From Ciborinia camelliae (taxonomy: Eukaryota > Ascomycota > Leotiomycetes > Helotiales > Sclerotiniaceae): a stretch of 64,000 bases of DNA. This document shows positions 1 through 12,700 of this stretch, in pieces. The first letter of the stretch is position 1. Each line of letters begins with the position of its first letter. Both the position numbers and the translations under genes were made by a program. The DNA lies in NCBI GenBank assembly GCA_025890175.1, contig JANPYM010000001.1, forward strand, positions 1,771,004 through 1,835,003, read 5' to 3'. The notes beneath the pieces were generated by a model. The model did not search any database. It was not told where the DNA came from and saw only the letters and a list, made by a program, of their open reading frames with translations.

Positions 1-7
1 AACTTAC

Positions 8-223
8 CGGAGTAGTATCATTTCCAGTAAAAAGGACCACTTCCCAACTCGCACCATCAAATTGCCTGAGTGTGGGTACTATCCCACTATCTGCCGCACG
101 TATTTTATATGGCCCTGGATCAACTATTTCTCCCATGGAAGGAGACTTGAAAACAATTTCCGCTCGACATACTGCTACCATTATTAACTGGAGTAGAAAA
201 TCTCGAAACGCTATCATATTCAT
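8..223 (-). CDS. Kre9/Knh1-like secreted cell-wall protein, first exon only (gene runs off the left edge)
   Basis: Reading the minus strand from the ATG at 223 gives 72 in-frame codons ending exactly at a consensus donor (GTAAGT, 7-2), so the gene continues beyond base 1. Residues 1-21 form a hydrophobic signal peptide ending near VCRA. The mature start (IVFKSPSMGEIVDPG, then a TGND stretch) resembles the N-terminal Ig-like domain of fungal Kre9/Knh1-type Ser/Thr-rich GPI-anchored proteins, which act at the cell wall and beta-1,6-glucan. The family call rests on this short domain only; a GPI signal and Ser/Thr-rich tail would lie outside the window. A second in-frame ATG at 217 is an alternative start. 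It is divergent from NOP14. Confidence 0.6.
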
Positions 224-1363
224 AGTCTAGGTAAAAAAAAATCCAATAAGATGAGACGAGAAAGGAGCGCAACGAAAGAAAGGGAAAAATGAAAATGAAA
301 CAATTGATGGCAAAGAGGATGTTTGACGGCCATGGTTATAAGAAGAATAGTAAGCACCATATAACCATATATAAGCACATATAGCACTAAAATACAAGAA
401 ATGGTAATTGTAATACATAGAGGTTTGAGGTAGATGGAGATCTTATTTAAACCTAGCCTAATCACCGACAAGCAAAGCGATCCTCCATGTACTTGGCACC
501 CAAACGAGAGAACAATATTCAGCTTCCGCTGCCAGGCTGCTTAGCACTGAAGAGGAATTGGTTGTACAGTATAGAAAGAAGGGAATAGCTAAGAGCCTCA
601 ATATAATCTTTAAATTGTGATTGAATGACCACAACTTATAGGATCCAAAAATGTTGGAAAATAAATTACGAACAATAGAATATTGGCCTGTACGATCCGA
701 TTTCAACCATTTTGGACACTGGCTAGGATGGAATTCCTACACTGCACCTCATGAAACGCACCTATTGCCAAGGTCTTTGTAGCGAAATAGACAAGTGAGC
801 GGTAGAATTAGAGAACAAATAGGAATGGATTGTCGGACAGCAAAGCATGCTCAAGCTGAAAGGTTTCAACAGGCACCCGTCTCGAATTTTGTGTATCTAC
901 TGGATGGCTAGATTAAACATAGATATCCTAGAGAACAATCGATTTGCCCCCAGAAGAAAACTCCTATTCACCAGACTTCCTAGTTTCAACGGAAAGATCA
1001 TCTTGGCTTCGGGGGCAACATTCAGTCTTCGCTCATGATTTTGATATGTTCATTTCTGGTGTTTATTTATTGTAAATAAAGCTTATTGTATACCAGGTAG
1101 ATCTCATAGAGCGCCCGCTTCATTAGGATGTGTTCGTTAGGTATTGACCAGCGAGGAGTATTGTAGGTATTCCATACTCAACATTATAATGGTGGCTGGT
1201 GAGATTTAACCGATGACTTTGCCGAAGGAAAGTCACAGTACCTTAGAGCATTAGCCACAAAAGGTTGGCGATAAGCGATAAAAAAAGTTGTGTCGAAAAA
1301 AAAGTTCTGGAAGTGAAATCATAGTTACAGAGATGATTTGATTTTCACTGCAATTTCATCAAA
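224..1363. other. Divergent intergenic region, no gene seen
   Basis: This 1.14-kb spacer lies between the divergent Kre9-like gene and NOP14. Short open frames on both strands (for example 847-1038 +) have no recognisable product, no intron structure and poor composition, so I call none of them. It should hold both promoters and 5' leaders. Confidence 0.6.
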
Positions 1364-4197
1364 ATGCCGCCATCCCAGCTTAAGAGATTAAAAGCCTCTC
1401 TCAGAGAGCAAGGGATTGTTGGTCCTCAGCAATCAAAAAAACAAAAGAAACAGAATGCACAGAATGGCGCAAACAAGGAGAAGAAGATCAAGAGGAGTGT
1501 CGCGCTCAATGGAATTCGAGACCAATTCAATCCGTTTGAGATCAAGCAGGCCAAAGCCCCAAAATTTGAAGTCACAAGCAATAAAACACTTAGCGGAAGG
1601 ATCTCTAAAGGTATCAAGAAACCGGGCGTCGCGAGGGGTCTCGCTGAAGAAAATGTGAGTTTATCCAAGAGGAAGTTTGACATCTGCTAATATTTTTTTC
1701 AGCGCCGCAAAACATTACTTGTGGAAATGCAGAGCAGGAACCGAGTGGGAGGCATAATAGATAAGCGTTTTGGAGAAAATGACCCTTCAATGGCTCCTGA
1801 GGACAAGATGCTCGAACGTTTCACGCAAGAGAAGCAGAGGGGCCACAAGAATAGCTCGGCATTTGATCTTGAAGACGACGAAATAGCTGGCGAGCTTACG
1901 CATATGGGACAATCGCTTTCTCTAGATGGGCCCACAATCCGGGATGACTTTGACGATGAGGGTTTAGAACTGTCGGATGCTGAGGACCATGAGTCTGACG
2001 AGGAGCGACAAGCACTAAAACGCCGACGTGGCTCCAATTCCGAAGGTTCGGACGAGGATGAGGAGGGAACTACTCTGCCTGAACGAAAGAAGTCGAAGCA
2101 AGAGGTTATGAAAGAACTTATCGCCAAATCTAAAATGCACAAATATGAGCGTCAGGCAGCCAAAGACGACGATGAGGACCTGCGAGAAGAATTAGACAAG
2201 GAAATGTCAGGTATTCATGAACTTCTTCGAGGCATGGCTCCTAAACCACCGCCTGCGCCGCCCGCGGATGTCCCTGGTATGAATCCAGAACGGATAGCAC
2301 TGATGAATGGGGGCGACCGAGCGAAGCTGGAAAAGGAATATGATATTCGAATGAGACAGATGGCGCAAGACAAACGATCTCAACCTACAGAAAGATCGAA
2401 AACCGAAGACGAAAAGATGGAGCAGGAATCCAGAAGACTGCAGGAATTGGAAGCGAAGAGATTGCGTCGTATGGAGGGCGTGGTTGAGGATAGTGATGAG
2501 GAAGCAGATAACCGCACACGAGGAGCAGACGATGAGGATGAAGAGGATGAAGAGGAAGATTATGGACTGGGCGCTGGTATCAAAACCCGACCTAGTGCTG
2601 CGGAACTAGGTGCCGATGACGAGGACGATTTCATTATAGATGATGATCTCGTAGCGAGTGGTTCAGACATTGATGAGTCGGAGGGTGAATCTGATGAAGA
2701 GGGAGATGAATCTGATAATGAAGACGACGAATTTCTGGAAGGTTTACTTACTGAAGAAGAGGCCAAGAGACCGGAGTTTTTGACGGGTGCAAACGCTCCT
2801 CTGCCCGAAGTGGAACTACCTGCCAAAAATGGTGTTAATGGCGATCTTGCTTATACTTTTCCTTGCCCACAATCGCACGAAGAACTTCTCGAGATTACCA
2901 AAGGTATTGCTTTGTTAGACCTACCAACGGTTGTACAACGTATCAGAGCTTTGTATCATCCTAAACTAAACTCGCAAAATAAGTCAAAGCTAGGAAACTT
3001 CGCCATTTCCCTGATTTCTCATATCTCTTACCTCGCAAACCAAGCTCAGCAACCACCTTTCTCCGTACTAGAGAATATTATCCGCCACATCCATTCGCTC
3101 GCCAAGACGTTCCCACTTGAAATTGCTAATGCATTTCGACGACATCTTGAAGAAATCAATCAATCACGAGCTTTGTCTTTAACGGCTGGTGATCTCGTAG
3201 TTCTAACAGCTGTTGGAACGATATTCCCAACCTCAGATCATTTCCATCAAGTAGTGACCCCCGCAGTCTTGACCATGGGACGATATCTTGGTCAAAAAAT
3301 ACCCCAGACACTATCTGATTATACAATGGGCGCATATCTTTGCACTCTATGCTTACAGTATCAGCGATTGTCGAAGAGATATGTTCCAGAAGTAGGAGGC
3401 TTTATCGAAAACACATTATGTGCTCTGGCGCCTAGCAAACTTCCAAAGATCCCTGGATGTTTTCCATACCATGAGCCAAAGAGCTCCGTGCGGATAGAGA
3501 AAGCTACACCAGACCGACAGATTGATTTCTATGACTGTGTTCCAAGGGAATTATCAGCAGATGATGAAGAGTCTCTGAAGATAGCTTTGTTGGAGACAAA
3601 CATCAAAATCTTAACCTCAAGTGCCGATCTGTGGACGGACAAATCAGCCTTCACCGAAGTCTTCGAACCAGCCTTGACAATCCTCAAGCACCTGGGAGGC
3701 AAGTCATGCAAGTCGAAGCTCCCTGAAAGCACTCAAGTAGGTCGACCAGCAAACCAAATTTCGTGCATAAGTGCTAACCAACGTTACTCTAGACCATGAT
3801 CCGCAAATCCACCTCGAAGCTCCAAACCATGTTACAACTAGCCCACCTCGGCCGTCGCCCCCTCGAACTCCACCACCACAAGCCCCTCGCCATCAAAACC
3901 TCCATCCCCAAATTCGAAGACTCATACAATCCAGATAAGCACTACGATCCTGATCGTGAACGTGCTGAAACTGCCAAGCTACGCGCTGAGCATAAGAAGG
4001 AGAGGAAGGGTGCTATGCGTGAATTGCGCAAGGATAGCAACTTTATTGCCAGGGAGAGTTTGAGGCAGAAGAAGGAGAAGGATGCTGCGCATGAGAAGAA
4101 GATGAAGAGGCTCATTGCGGAGATTCAGGGCGAGGAGGGGAAAGAGTCGAATGCTTATGAGAGGGAGAAGGAGTGGAGGAAGAAGGGGAAGAAATAG
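1364..4197 (+). CDS. NOP14: Nop14, nucleolar protein of the small-subunit processome
   Basis: Three exons, 1364-1654, 1703-3736 and 3793-4197, join in frame to 909 residues. The introns are 48 and 56 bp with clear GT-AG ends and CTAA-type branch points. The protein has a Lys-rich N-terminus (PPSQLKRLKASLREQG), a long Asp/Glu-rich central region at about residues 230-350, and a basic Lys/Glu-rich C-terminal helix. The signature IPKFEDSYNPDKHYDPDRER and the following RAEHKKERKGAMRELRKD are typical of Nop14. Known role of the family: part of the SSU processome, required for pre-18S rRNA cleavage and 40S nuclear maturation with Noc4 and Emg1. The length fits filamentous-fungal orthologues (yeast is about 810). 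An acidic centre between basic ends is normal for the family. Confidence 0.95.
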
Positions 4198-4510
4198 ATC
4201 TGTGTTTGGAGGGATATATGGTTTAAGGATTGTCATGAGGATGCCGTAGGCGGGTACGCAACTACGTAATGTGTGGATCGGTGGTATGCATTCAGGATTT
4301 GTGTCAACAAAGTAGTCATGCATTAATGATGTAGATACCAACTTAACATGTTTGAGAGAATAAAATCCGTTCTCCAAATTGCTTGCTTTTCATGAAATCA
4401 TGCCTTGTTACTCATTATGTCCATAGGTACTTGAGTCACCCTACCAATACACTCGAAATCCACTTTGCCTCCATTGCCTCCATTGTTTCATTGATGTCCT
4501 ACTCGAGAAC
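4198..4510. other. Convergent 3' region, no gene seen
   Basis: 313 bp between the 3' ends of NOP14 and DPP5. It presumably holds both 3' UTRs and poly(A) sites. No structure was recognised. Confidence 0.6.
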
Positions 4511-7093
4511 TCAAACTATACTCAATTTCTCAATTTTATATCTCAAGTCTTGATTCTCCTTGGTAATACCGCTGTATTTGTTAATCCAGTCGAAAACCTC
4601 CTTATGCCAGACTCTGGAATTCTCAGGTTTCAACACCCACTAAGATGATACAGCATTAGCGTCACGCATTACTGACAACCGAACAGCTCAGGGGGGGGAG
4701 GGGGCAGCTCACATGATTTTCGTCCGGAAACGTCAAGAATCGACTCTCCACTCCACGCATCTGCAGCACGTTAAAAGGGGCCAATCCCTCCGAAATGGGC
4801 AGTCGATAATCCAAATCGTTATGGATAATGAGATGAGGGGTTTCCCAGTTTGCAATATGATTGGCAGGATTCCATTTCTGATACCCTTCAGGATTATCCC
4901 AGAGTGTTCCTTCGAAATCATGATGGGGGAAGAACAACTCTTCGGATGTGTATTGGTTGAGGGTTGAGAAGACACCGTCGTGAGTTACGAGAGCTTTGAA
5001 TTTGCGGCCCAGATCATGGCCTTGAATCCAATTTACCATGAAACCACCGTAGCTGGCTCCACATGCTACAGCACGGTCGATATCGACGTAGGATCTAGGA
5101 TTTGTTAATATCGCTGACAGTTACAGAAATTTAATGCACTTCCTGATGACTTACAGATTCTTCTCGATATATTCAAATCCCTTCACAAGGTCAATATATG
5201 GTCGTCCTCCCCACTGGCCTTTAATGCCATCTTGTAAGGCCATACCATAACCACTGCTCCCTGTCGGATTTGGAGTCACCACAACATAGCCTTGTTCAGC
5301 AAAGACTGCGGGGTTCCATCTCGTGCTCCATCCTTCGTTCCAAGCACCTTGCGGCTAATATTATAATTAGTACATGGTACATATCTTTTGTCAGATCATG
5401 GGTTTCTTACTCCACCATGAATGAGATACGCAAGAGGATACTTCTTGTTCTTGTCAAAGTTTGATGGTCGGAATACCCAAGCGTGGACTTTGTAATCTTC
5501 CGCTCCAGTATACCAGAACTCATCAACCTGGTTTTGTGAAAGCCCAAAAGCTTTTCCCTCATCCGAACTTGATGAAACGGTGATTTTCTCAGACGGCTTG
5601 GAAGGGTCGATGATCGAATATGCGCTGTTGTCAATTAATGAGTTCCCGCTGAGGAATAATTCACCATTTGGAAGTACATGCATATCCGTAACGGTTCCGT
5701 TACTGGTTAGAGCTTCTGGTAATTTCGTAGCATGGCGTGGAGAAGCTGGCAACTGGAATACCTTTACTCGACCGTCCTCTTCCGCTATTACATATATCGT
5801 CTTGCCGTCTTTACTGAAAGTAACATTTTCTGGTTTCAAGTCCCAACCACCCTTTCCGTCCTCTGTTTCAAAAAATTCTTGGACATTCGTGAGGTCGGTA
5901 ATATCAGGTATCAACAAGAGTCTTGGTTTATCACTCTCGTACTGTATATCTGTTTTTTGTCAGAATGTTGCTCGTCTAATACAGCAAAAAACATGTTACA
6001 TACCCTTCATTCTTGTAAAAACCACCGACTTTGCATCTGGCGACCACACTGGTCCTTGACTGTAACCCTTCAGGTTACCAGTCTCGACCAACTGGGGTAC
6101 TGGAGCTTGAGACTCTGTAAATGTCTTCAAGGGAATATAGTATAGATCAGTTTTTGTATAGTTGGCTGGATTAATCTTGGGATCTTTAGCAACGAAGACT
6201 ATGCCATTCTGGCTGATATCGAAATCTCCTGTTCCTCCAAATGGTGGTACTGGAGATTCGAGAGAGATCTTGTGGCCAGTCAAAGCATTTACCAATCCAG
6301 AGAATTTAAGATCCTCGGAATCCTTGCTTTTTGTGATTGTTCCGTACCAGATAGCGTTCTCATTCTCCGTAACCCATGAATCCCATTCTCTCACAAATAG
6401 ATTCGAGTATGTCTTGGCCGTTGACAAAGGCTTTTTGGCTGTCTCTGCGTTATATAACTCTCCAGATGGGGTTGCCAAGCCTGGGAGTAGTGATGATTAG
6501 CGATACCAAAAGCAAAATTAGATTGAATTCTAAAATCTAGAGCTAGGGGAAGAGTATAAAACATTGAAAATTCATTCATACTCAATGAGAAACTTGAGTA
6601 TAGGAAGAAAGGTAAAAGCTTATGAATACACTTACCAGTAACAGCTAAACCGATGACATCCGAAGCAAGACTTATGATCTTTATGTTAGAGATAGCGCCA
6701 TCAAATGTCGTGATTATCTTTGGCCTACCAGGTGTTAACAAAAACTTGTTCGTGAATAAAATCGAGTCTTATTTACTTCTTTTCCTGATCATCTGCATCG
6801 GCCCATACCAAATGTGTTTTGCCCTTCTCTCCAGATCTCAACCATAGAACTTCATTCTTCCATCCCAGCCACACTGGCTCACTGTCACTCAAGTCATCGC
6901 TCAGAGTTGAACTTTTTCCGGTGCCTATATCCAAGACATTGATTTTGGCGCTCTTGGAATGGGATTGGAATGAATAGGTTGACACGGTATACAGTGCCAA
7001 TTTACCGTCTGGGTTTGGTGTTGCTACTGATCTCCGAGGTGCAGAAATCAGCACTTCTGGAGTGAAAGTAGAACTACTAATACGGATAGTCAT
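4511..7093 (-). CDS. DPP5: Dipeptidyl peptidase V (prolyl oligopeptidase-family serine protease, S9)
   Basis: Seven exons on the minus strand: 7093-6777, 6724-6636, 6480-6004, 5949-5411, 5354-5155, 5094-4713 and 4639-4511, giving 710 residues. The N-terminal part is a beta-propeller. The C-terminal alpha/beta-hydrolase domain carries the nucleophile in GASYGG (Ser about 555), Asp about 636 in NDLDYRLP, and His about 668 in PDENHW, which sits at the junction of exons 6 and 7. Family role: release of X-Ala and similar dipeptides from peptide N-termini. The 5949 acceptor was preferred over the nearer AG at 5942 because only it keeps the frame ([10 protein letters not shown]). The model starts [15 protein letters not shown] with no signal peptide, unlike the secreted DPPV of Aspergillus. 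No convincing upstream secretion exon was found, so this copy is probably intracellular. Confidence 0.9.
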
Positions 7094-8334
7094 GATTTGA
7101 TATATATTTCAATTGGACACAAGTATGGATCGATGAATGTTTGCAATGGAAGAACAAAAAGTTAGATATCACACCACAATGGCGAGCTTCCAAGTTCCAA
7201 CTGTTGTTGTTCTTCAAAATGTGGATGCTGCAGGAACGGAACCCCGCAAGTTTAAAGGTTACCGTACGTACATTCAACCGACCAATGCTACCTCTCCTGG
7301 CGGTGACAAGCGGCAGTATAACCTTACCTTCTAATACCTCCGCCTAGGTAGGTCGTACCTACTGGTAATCTACTTCTGGTAAGTTAATTTCATAACTTAT
7401 CCTTCCAAGTTCCCTTATATCATGATACATACAATTTGAAAAAAAAAGAAACATGATTACCTAGATAGTATCTGTCGATTCTGGCTCCGGCTCTGGCACA
7501 ATGAGTTACTGTATAAACACGAAACGAACGAAATACCCCAGTCCCAGAAAATAGTCGTTTTGAATCTACCTACTCTCTCGAAGCCATCGTCGTGATTCAT
7601 TAGAATTGGCTACGAGGGTTGGTGATATCGGGAAACTACTTTTCCCTAGGGGAGAGATTGAATCTAGCTTGGTCGAGGTATGCATAGCTTGCTTATAATA
7701 CAAACCAGAGCTTTCACGCCTCCCCGTACGCTGGCTGCCTCAACACTCCAAAACCGTTCAGTATCAAGATGGCAGTTTGAAGTGCACCAATCGATCAATA
7801 TACGAGCTCCCGAGTGAAGAATAATATACATGCTTTTTTTCTAATCTCGATTACATCATGGAATGGTGGGTATAAATGGGCAATCGAATCTAATGTACAA
7901 GAAACTGACGAAAATATCATAACATGTATACAGTCTATAATTCATGGTCTATAGCCCAGAGCCCATGCTCTAAAATCTTAAACGCGATGTTGGATATCTA
8001 AACAATGGGTATGTAACAATCAAGTAAAGGCTCTGCCTTCTTGTCTGTCAATGATAGACAGGATGAATAATGTGAAAAAAAAGTGTGAAAAAAAGCCTAG
8101 GCTCTGCCATGAGACCAACCATCCAATTTTATCCTTCCTATCCCAATCCGATAAAAGGTTGTTGAAATGTACTGTTTGGATGGCTATGAGTAATAGCCAT
8201 CCAATACGTAAAAAAGAGAATCGAAATCGAAATCCAGTCGAAAATATCATCAGTCATCAACACCATCCTCTAGCGTCCCATCATATCGTCCCATCCTACC
8301 CCATCCGGTCCAATCCCAACTCCACTATTCTCAA
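7094..8334. other. Intergenic region, no gene seen
   Basis: 1.24 kb between the DPP5 start and the GH71 3' end (both minus), so it holds the DPP5 promoter. There is one copy of the CCTAGGTAGGT-type intergenic motif near 7343-7362. Short ORFs here look spurious. Confidence 0.55.
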
Positions 8335-9719
8335 CTAAAAACCCCCAACCCAGGCATTATAATTCGTAAGCCCACCCACCACGGAACTTGTTTCCGTAAT
8401 CTCGGTTCCACTCTCACTCTTCACCGTCTTCCCGCTCCTCACAATACTAAAGGTTACATTTCCTGTTTGGCCATTAAATGGCTGACTCCAATGGTTTAAT
8501 CCGGCTGCCCCAGTATAACTTGTCACTGGCGAACTGCCAATCTGCACGTGTACATTGGCAGCTGATTGCAACAATGCGGTGAAAAATACTTTGTCTTGAC
8601 AGATAGTGTTTGGGCTGTATTCTATTTGGCCCTGAAGAGGATTATTGCCGAGGACGCCGCCAGTAATACCAGCCGCAGCGGCAGCGGTACGGTACCAGTA
8701 TTGCATCGAGTCAGTGGTGGTGTTGTATTTGGTACCTTTGTATTGGGAGATGTAGTAGGGTAGAAGAGTCAGGAGGTTGGAATGCGGCATGTTTTGGACG
8801 TATTTGAGGGATTCGGTGGGGACTTCGTCAGTAGAGACCAGGGGACCGATGTAAGATGATTCACCCCAGTCATTCCAGGTGACAATTCTGTGGGGATGGG
8901 TTAGTTTATTTGTTTGGTGGGACGGTCGAATGAAGGAAATGATAATGGAAATACGTACTCCACGAACTGAGGTTGGACCTGGAGGACTTGTTGCCAGCGC
9001 TGAGCCCATAGATCATCGCCCCTCCACGTCCATGCGATGGGGTTTGCATCGCTGTGAAAGAACCAAGGGGAGACACCCATCATGTAAGCTTTGCTACCCA
9101 AAGTGTCTTGCCAAGCAAGGTCGCTTTCAGTCGTCATATTTACTGGTCCGGCGGGCCACATATCCCAGCTAAAAGCACCCTGAACATTGTTGAGCTGAGC
9201 AGTAAATCCAGTAGGGCCCAAGCTCGAATAATCAGGGACGAAATAGATGGAGCCAGCAGTATCTTGAACAGCGCTCCGAATAGGTCCACTAGTTGCCCAA
9301 TCTCCAGCATTGTCTGGTCCTTCAAAAGTTGATGCGAAAACTGATCCATTGTACTTAAAGTAGGCAGCACTTACTCCATATTGATTGAGATATGAAGCGA
9401 CCGAGGAATCACCAGTAGCTGGCCAGGCTCCGCTTCCGCCAAGATAATCGAAAGAGAAGAACAATTTGAAGCTGCTGCCGAGTGTTGTTGCGGCTTCGAA
9501 AGCATTGGCGACCTGTGTTGGGGTATTGGTATCACCAGTAGCAATGTTGAGTGCAAATGCGTCGATACCCGCAGCCTGAGCAGTTTTTATATCTGTCTCC
9601 CAGTTCTCGGTAGTATGATGAGCAGTATTTCCCATGACAACATGTGCAAACACATACTTCTGAGCTGAAACAGCAGAAGCAGTCAGCGTTGATGCCAAAA
9701 GGAGGAGTGAAAATCTCAT
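8335..9719 (-). CDS. Secreted glycoside hydrolase family 71 protein (alpha-1,3-glucanase/mutanase type)
   Basis: Two exons, 9719-8959 and 8887-8335, encode 437 residues around a 71-bp intron. The ATG at 9719 is chosen because it sits in a good context (CCACCATGA); the open frame extends upstream only through a TTG. Residues 1-19 (MRFSLLLLASTLTASAVSA) are a signal peptide. The mature protein opens with KYVFAHVVMGNTAHHT, and has DAFALNIATG, LFFSFDY and VTWNDWGESSYIGP, which are conserved GH71 blocks. Family role: endo- or exo-hydrolysis of alpha-1,3-glucan in fungal walls, used in wall remodelling, cell separation or mycoparasitism. There is no separate carbohydrate-binding module; the chain ends after a beta-sandwich-like C-terminal part. 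Confidence 0.88.
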
Positions 9720-12700
9720 GGTGGTAGAAATCAAATCGACGAGAAAACCAGTTCAGCCAAAAAAGAAACGAAAAGGAAAGGAATGTTGTGATTCTGAATA
9801 CAGAAAATAAATTTTAAGGAGTGTAAATGAACGTCTACATATAGCAGAGCACCAGGCTACAACAATGTATTGAAAATCTTGCAGAAGCAAAGGTAGAATT
9901 TTGGAGAAACTCTTCTCGGCGCAACTGGCAGCCATTGCATCCTATTTAATCCTATTTCATCCAACATCACCTAATCTTAAGCGGGTACTACGATGTACTC
10001 CTTCACAGTACCTGCAGGATTCATTTCAAGGGTAATTTAAATTTGTTTTGGTAGTTAGGGTCATAACATGGGATATGAAAAGTTGAAACATGGCGACATC
10101 CTATGAAATCTTTCGAAGCAATTGATCTTTTCGCGGGTGTTTGTTCGTTCAGGGGTACTTGTATGGACTCGGCTTTTGATTGGTTTTCGGATATCTGCAG
10201 GTCAATGACATGACAATCCACCAGTGACCCATCCCGTCATCCGGGTGTCCAAACAAGTGAAGTTTTTTGCCGTTGGATCGCGGCTAGGAGATAGAGGCGT
10301 CTGATTTTTGACCATTGTGGGGGGACGTACGCGTCCATACGTGAAAGTGCCTGTAGACTGTAGACTGCCCAGGTGTAGACTGTAGCCCGGTCTGTAGATG
10401 AAAGATTTGACCTGCAGCAGCGGCTGGGTAATGTTCGGATGAAGGACAATTCAATTCAACCTGTCCAGGTGCACGGTAGTACTACCGTACCTACTAGTAC
10501 CGTAGTTGGAGGAATTCCGGATGAACGATACAAGCCCTGGAGGTCGTAAAAGTTTCAATGCCTAGTACAACCCGAAACGAAACACAAACCGAACACAAAA
10601 TCGTTGTATCTAGGTAGGTAGCTATATCCAGCTGCAGGTAGCAAGCAACAACTACCTAGGTAGGTATAATTCTCCGAGACGAGATCCCATCTTTGTACGA
10701 CGACTTTAGGGTAGGTATGCAGGTAGGTAGGGTAATAGGTGTACGATACGATACGATACGATATGAGATGATACGATATATCACTTACCATGTTCATATT
10801 CTATCTTCTTTTCATCGAGTCTTACTTCGCCACCATCACCACCATCACCGCCCAAAATACTCTGACTGGATGTGAAGAAATGAAGGAAACAATTTCTTGA
10901 TCGTTTCGCCATGTTGCTATTGCTGCTGCTTGTTTGACACGGCCCGTTCTGTTCTGAATGTAAGGGTAAGGGTAAGGGTAAGGAAAAGGATGTTGCAAAA
11001 GGAAAGATAAAAAGATAAAAGATACACTTGTTGTTGTTGTTGTTGTTGAGTTCGTTCTGGACCTCTGGTAAGGCTGACCTCGATACTGTGATGCTGCAGT
11101 ACGGTCTTCAGAATTAAGGTTAGTACCTACTACCTGGCAAGTATAAGAACATACCTCGGTATGTACGGAGTAACCAAGCTCAGATCGCCCAAAGTGGATT
11201 TGGTTACGTACCTCCAGCGGACTCAGTGCGAAACCGCTGCACTCAAAGCGGCCCGTTGCGTGACTGCAGTCTGCCCAGGCATCCCTAAAAAGAAGGTGAC
11301 TGACAAACTGGCACGTGCAAACTGGACTGACTAGTAGCTGACTAACTTAACTACCCAACTTTACTATAACTAATCCACCCTACCTTACCTTAGGTACCTT
11401 ACCTACCTAGGTAGGTACTCAGTTTACCTAGAACCTAGAGCTCACAAAATATAATATTGAGCATCTAGATTCTAGATTCTAGATTCCAGATTCTAAATTC
11501 CAGATTCTACAATCATAATAACAATAAGAATAATACACAGCGATTTCTTGATTACCTAATTCATTTTGGGTGTTTTTGAGTTTGTGTGCTATCAATACCT
11601 ATATCGATCGATTCTTCATTAATACGGTACCAAGGATGTCGATGAGCTATAGTAGCTCTCGACCCCGATGAAGAGCCTCCATTCGCGATCCGATAACAAA
11701 AAAAATGGCGACATTTTTCGGAACATTTTGATCGTCTTGATGGTCCAAGCCAGCTCACCTGCATCTTTAAATGCTCTCGGTGTCGTACGCAGGCTTGTGG
11801 TCATTTTATTGGCGACTAGATAAGTATCTACTATGTATAGTCTGTACTCAAGTAGCAAACGGCAAGAAAAATGCTTCGAGTCAACAAACCTAACCTTATA
11901 CATAAAGCAACCCATCGAGCTAATGCCCAGCAGCGATGGCTTGCATTGATGATGATGATGATGATGGCATGACGGGTCACTATTCTTCGATACTGTACTA
12001 GAATTGTGAGATCGGCAACGCTCATCTTACATCCTGTTATCACAACGATATAAGTTAACTTGGGGTGCTATTCATTCTTCCCTTCTTGTTTTTTTCAAAG
12101 TTGAAATCCGATTTACTCAACCTAAAATCTTTCCAGAATTCCGAGTAGCCATCTCGGACTCCGCCGGCATTATTTTTGGTTACCACGTGCTTCATAACCC
12201 AGCCATTTGATAGCTCGATAGTAGGTAGCTTCTACATTTTTAGCCAGCTCTGGACTCTGGAGCCTCAACCCCACTCTATAAAAGTGCGGTGAACATACTT
12301 AACTAGGTACGTGAAAGTTTAGGGAATAGTTGCACTCAACAGTTCGGCTTCCCAATAATACATATGTCTCTAAATATTGAGATCAGATTTCTTTCTTGGC
12401 TGGAATTCCCAACGCTTCGGATACTTCTGGCGACAATTGATGGCGTAAGCCAAGCCTCACCCCGTTGCACCTTGGAACGGGATCTTGCAGAACACAGATT
12501 TCAGTCCTATCTGTCCAGCAGGCATGCATGTCAGATGATGATTTGACTGATAGGGAGGATTGCTTTACTATCAATATATGGAATCCTAATTGTACAACCT
12601 CGGCCAACGAGAGTCTTCCAGTCTCATCCTCAAGCCATGTATAATGGAGCCAGTGTCACTTCCAAAGACAGTATTCGTTTCTTACAATTACCATCCCATT

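Noticed and set aside
847..1038. 63-codon plus-strand ORF upstream of NOP14
   Set aside because: No domain, no splice or homology signal, composition like the surrounding spacer.
10961..10983. GGGTAA tandem units as interstitial telomere repeat
   Set aside because: The unit is TAAGGG, not TTAGGG or its complement CCCTAA, so it is an ordinary microsatellite.
11619..11915. 98-codon minus-strand ORF in the gene-poor region
   Set aside because: No recognisable domain and no sequence support; likely chance.
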